Shown here: positions 14,928-16,660 of the stretch, piece by piece | Position numbering within the stretch: the stretch's first letter is position 1 | Layout of the letters: each line of letters starts with the position of its first letter | Origin: an uncultured Rhodospirillaceae bacterium | GTDB lineage: Bacteria > Pseudomonadota > Alphaproteobacteria > Rhodospirillales > Casp-alpha2 | NCBI GenBank assembly: GCA_913048145.1 | Contig: CAJWVP010000014.1 | Location: forward strand, 1-16,660 | Direction of reading: 5' to 3' | Length of the DNA stretch: 16,660 bases | Position numbers and translations under genes: made by a program | The notes under the pieces: generated by a model | The model's database searches: none | Seen by the model: only the letters and a program-made list of their open reading frames with translations | Told to the model about the DNA's origin: nothing

Positions 14928-15298
14928 GCGATAACTTCAGTCAAACCCATAAACCGACGGAGCTTCGCCTGAAGCGAGAAGAGAAGATTCTGGAAGTGGA
15001 TTTCGACACGGGCGAGAGCTTTCGGCTTCCCGCCGAACTCCTTCGGGTGGAAAGCCCGTCCGCCGAAGTACAGGGACACGGCCCCGGTCAAAAAACCATC
15101 GTCGCCGGCAGACGCCATGTAGGCATAATGGATGTGACGCCAGTGGGAAATTATGCGGTCTGTATCAAGTTCGACGACCTGCACGACACGGGCATTTATA
15201 CTTGGGACCACCTCTATGAATTTGGCCAACGCCAAGATCAAATGTGGCAGGGCTATCTGGATGCGCTTGCGCGCGACGGTCTGAGCCGCGATCCCTAA
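14924..15298 (+). CDS. DUF971 protein (gamma-butyrobetaine hydroxylase-like N-terminal domain)
   Basis: The 124-residue product consists of a single DUF971 domain: PTELRLKREEKILEVDFDTG, RLPAELLRVESPSAEVQGHG, HVGIMDVTPVGNYAVCIKFD and DTGIYTWDHLYEFG. The domain occurs as the N-terminal part of gamma-butyrobetaine hydroxylases and alone in many bacteria, sometimes linked to iron-sulfur carriers; no specific function is fixed. It ends the thioredoxin-to-DUF971 run and its stop overlaps the stop of the convergent hydroxylase gene. Confidence 0.9.
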   Translation: MSDNFSQTHKPTELRLKREEKILEVDFDTGESFRLPAELLRVESPSAEVQGHGPGQKTIVAGRRHVGIMDVTPVGNYAVCIKFDDLHDTGIYTWDHLYEFGQRQDQMWQGYLDALARDGLSRDP

Positions 15299-16554
15299 AT
15301 CAGGCGCTCGCCCCGAAGAAGACGCGGCAAGTCGCCGACCAGCCCCATAGCGTGACGCATGAAAAACCGCTTTACGGGGGGCAGGCGGTTAATCGCCGCT
15401 AGGCCCAGGTCCCGCGCCAGACGCACCGGGCCCACATCATTCGAGAATAACCGGTTCAGACCGTCCGTTGCAGCCAACATCATGGTGTTGTCAAACCTCC
15501 GCCAGCGAACATAGCGCGCCAGAACCTGCTGATCGCCCACGTCTTGTCCCAGACGCGCCGCATCAACTAGGACCTCTGCCAATGCCGCCACATCCCTGAG
15601 CCCCATGTTCAATCCTTGCCCCGCGATGGGGTGCATGGCATGGGCGGCATCGCCGGCGAGGACCAGACGCTGTTCCATAAGGCGCTGGGCGAATTGGAGG
15701 CTCAGGGGAAATACATAGCGCGGCCCGGCCAACTCAATCTCACCAAGAAAGTCGCCGAATCGTAGGCGAACTTCGGCCATAAACGAAGTGTCATCCAGAC
15801 CCATTATGGTCGGCGTCAGGACATTGCGCTCGGTCCAGACCAGTGACGAACGGTTACCCGCCGCGGGCGGATCGCCCCGAAGGGGCAAAATAGCAAATGG
15901 GCCCGCGGGCAGAAACCGTTCATGAGCGATGTTATTATGGTGGCGCTCGTGGCGCACCGTACAGACGATCCCCGATTGATCATAGCTCCACTTGGTGGTC
16001 GCGATCCCGGCATCAGCACGGACCATTGAGTTGCGCCCGTCTGCGCCAACCACAAGACGGGCTCGAACTTTTCCACCGCTCTGTAATTCCGCGGAGACAC
16101 CATGTCGATCACGGGTCAGGCGAGCGACCCGGTCTGGCGCAAGCACCCGCACGTCATCTGCCGCCTGCAAGCGCTCATAATGCGCCCTCCGCAGGTGATG
16201 ATTCTCAACCATAAAACCCATGGGGTCGTCCCCAGTTTCCCGATGGTCATAGTGTAGAAACATCAAAGACGGACCGTCAGAAATACGAATGTCAAGGATC
16301 GGTGCCGTTCGTTCTGCAAGGCCCGACCAGATTCCGGCGCCCTCCAAGAGCCGCTGGTTGGACAGGGAGATGGCGAAGGAGCGGCCGTCAAACTCAGCGT
16401 CGATCGCCTCGCGCAGATCCGCCGTATCCACAATTGCCGACGAAACACCGGTCCCAGCCAGCGCCGCCGCGAGCGTGTTGCCCACGAACCCGCCGCCAAC
16501 AATTAGCACATCAACTTGCGTCTCACATTGGGTCGGAACCTGGGCTGCCATCAT
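15295..16554 (-). CDS. UbiH/UbiF/COQ6-family FAD monooxygenase
   Basis: The roughly 419-residue protein has the aromatic-hydroxylase flavoprotein layout: the FAD dinucleotide motif VLIVGGGFVGNTLAAALAG near the N-terminus, an FDGRSFAISLSN stretch, the DG motif GADGRNSMVR, and LVLAGDAAHAMHPIAGQGLN followed by MGLRDVAALAE. These are standard for UbiH/UbiF/COQ6 enzymes, which hydroxylate the ring of the ubiquinone precursor at the inner membrane using FAD and NAD(P)H. Which position it hydroxylates cannot be settled from sequence. I chose the ATG at 16554; the frame opens upstream at a TTG at 16566, and a second ATG follows directly at 16551. The AT-rich 16567-16660 upstream presumably holds its promoter, but I could not assign the boxes. 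Confidence 0.92.
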   Translation of the reverse strand: MMAAQVPTQCETQVDVLIVGGGFVGNTLAAALAGTGVSSAIVDTADLREAIDAEFDGRSFAISLSNQRLLEGAGIWSGLAERTAPILDIRISDGPSLMFLHYDHRETGDDPMGFMVENHHLRRAHYERLQAADDVRVLAPDRVARLTRDRHGVSAELQSGGKVRARLVVGADGRNSMVRADAGIATTKWSYDQSGIVCTVRHERHHNNIAHERFLPAGPFAILPLRGDPPAAGNRSSLVWTERNVLTPTIMGLDDTSFMAEVRLRFGDFLGEIELAGPRYVFPLSLQFAQRLMEQRLVLAGDAAHAMHPIAGQGLNMGLRDVAALAEVLVDAARLGQDVGDQQVLARYVRWRRFDNTMMLAATDGLNRLFSNDVGPVRLARDLGLAAINRLPPVKRFFMRHAMGLVGDLPRLLRGERLI

Positions 16555-16660
16555 CTGCTCTCTCAATGATTAAAATTTAGGCATAAATAAATCATGTGTA
16601 ATTTTTAAGCGGTTTTGCAGGTTTAGTCGTCTGGTTCTAGGTTGTATTCGATTGTAATAG

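Overview
The window looks like a chromosomal segment of an alphaproteobacterium, probably near the Rhodospirillales. The evidence is gene content and order: a mitofilin-like protein followed by HemY, and a tight thioredoxin (CnoX type) / LON-domain / Trm112-like / DUF971 run that converges on a UbiH-type hydroxylase. No 16S gene or other definitive marker is present, so the placement is an inference.

Layout. (1) 1-4301 is GC-rich. It holds a partial ORF ending in a bacterial mitofilin C-terminus, then hemY, then a convergent CaiB/BaiF CoA-transferase, then a divergent glycosyltransferase with a DxD motif. The first ~590 bases do not read like the mitofilin family and may be foreign or chimeric. 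(2) tRNA-Thr(CGT) lies at 4365-4440. (3) 4441-12256 is visibly more AT-rich and gene-sparse, with long spacers. It carries a short pyruvate-kinase-like gene followed closely by an APS-kinase-like gene, a TauE/SafE-type membrane protein, a class I methyltransferase, a Wzx-type flippase, a membrane-anchored transglutaminase-like protein, and the stump of a tyrosine-recombinase integrase. (4) tRNA-Gly(GCC) lies at 12257-12331 on the minus strand. (5) 12332-16660 returns to dense GC-rich housekeeping genes.

The 3' ends of both tRNA genes point into the AT-rich segment, and the integrase stump starts about 105 bases from the tRNA-Gly 3' end in the usual tRNA-int arrangement. The simplest reading is a decayed genomic island bounded by tRNA genes. 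Its cargo looks like part of a surface-polysaccharide or small-molecule decoration system: a flippase to move lipid-linked glycan, a methyltransferase, a periplasmic-type transglutaminase-like enzyme, and two kinase-like enzymes with a possible anion transporter. The most unusual pair is the pyruvate-kinase-like gene, which lacks the C-terminal domain, with the CysC-like gene, which lacks the usual APS-binding motifs. Their true substrates are not obvious from sequence.

The right-hand cluster (trx, LON, Trm112, DUF971) overlaps or is closely spaced and is probably one operon for protein quality control and general housekeeping. The converging ubiH-like gene serves ubiquinone synthesis.
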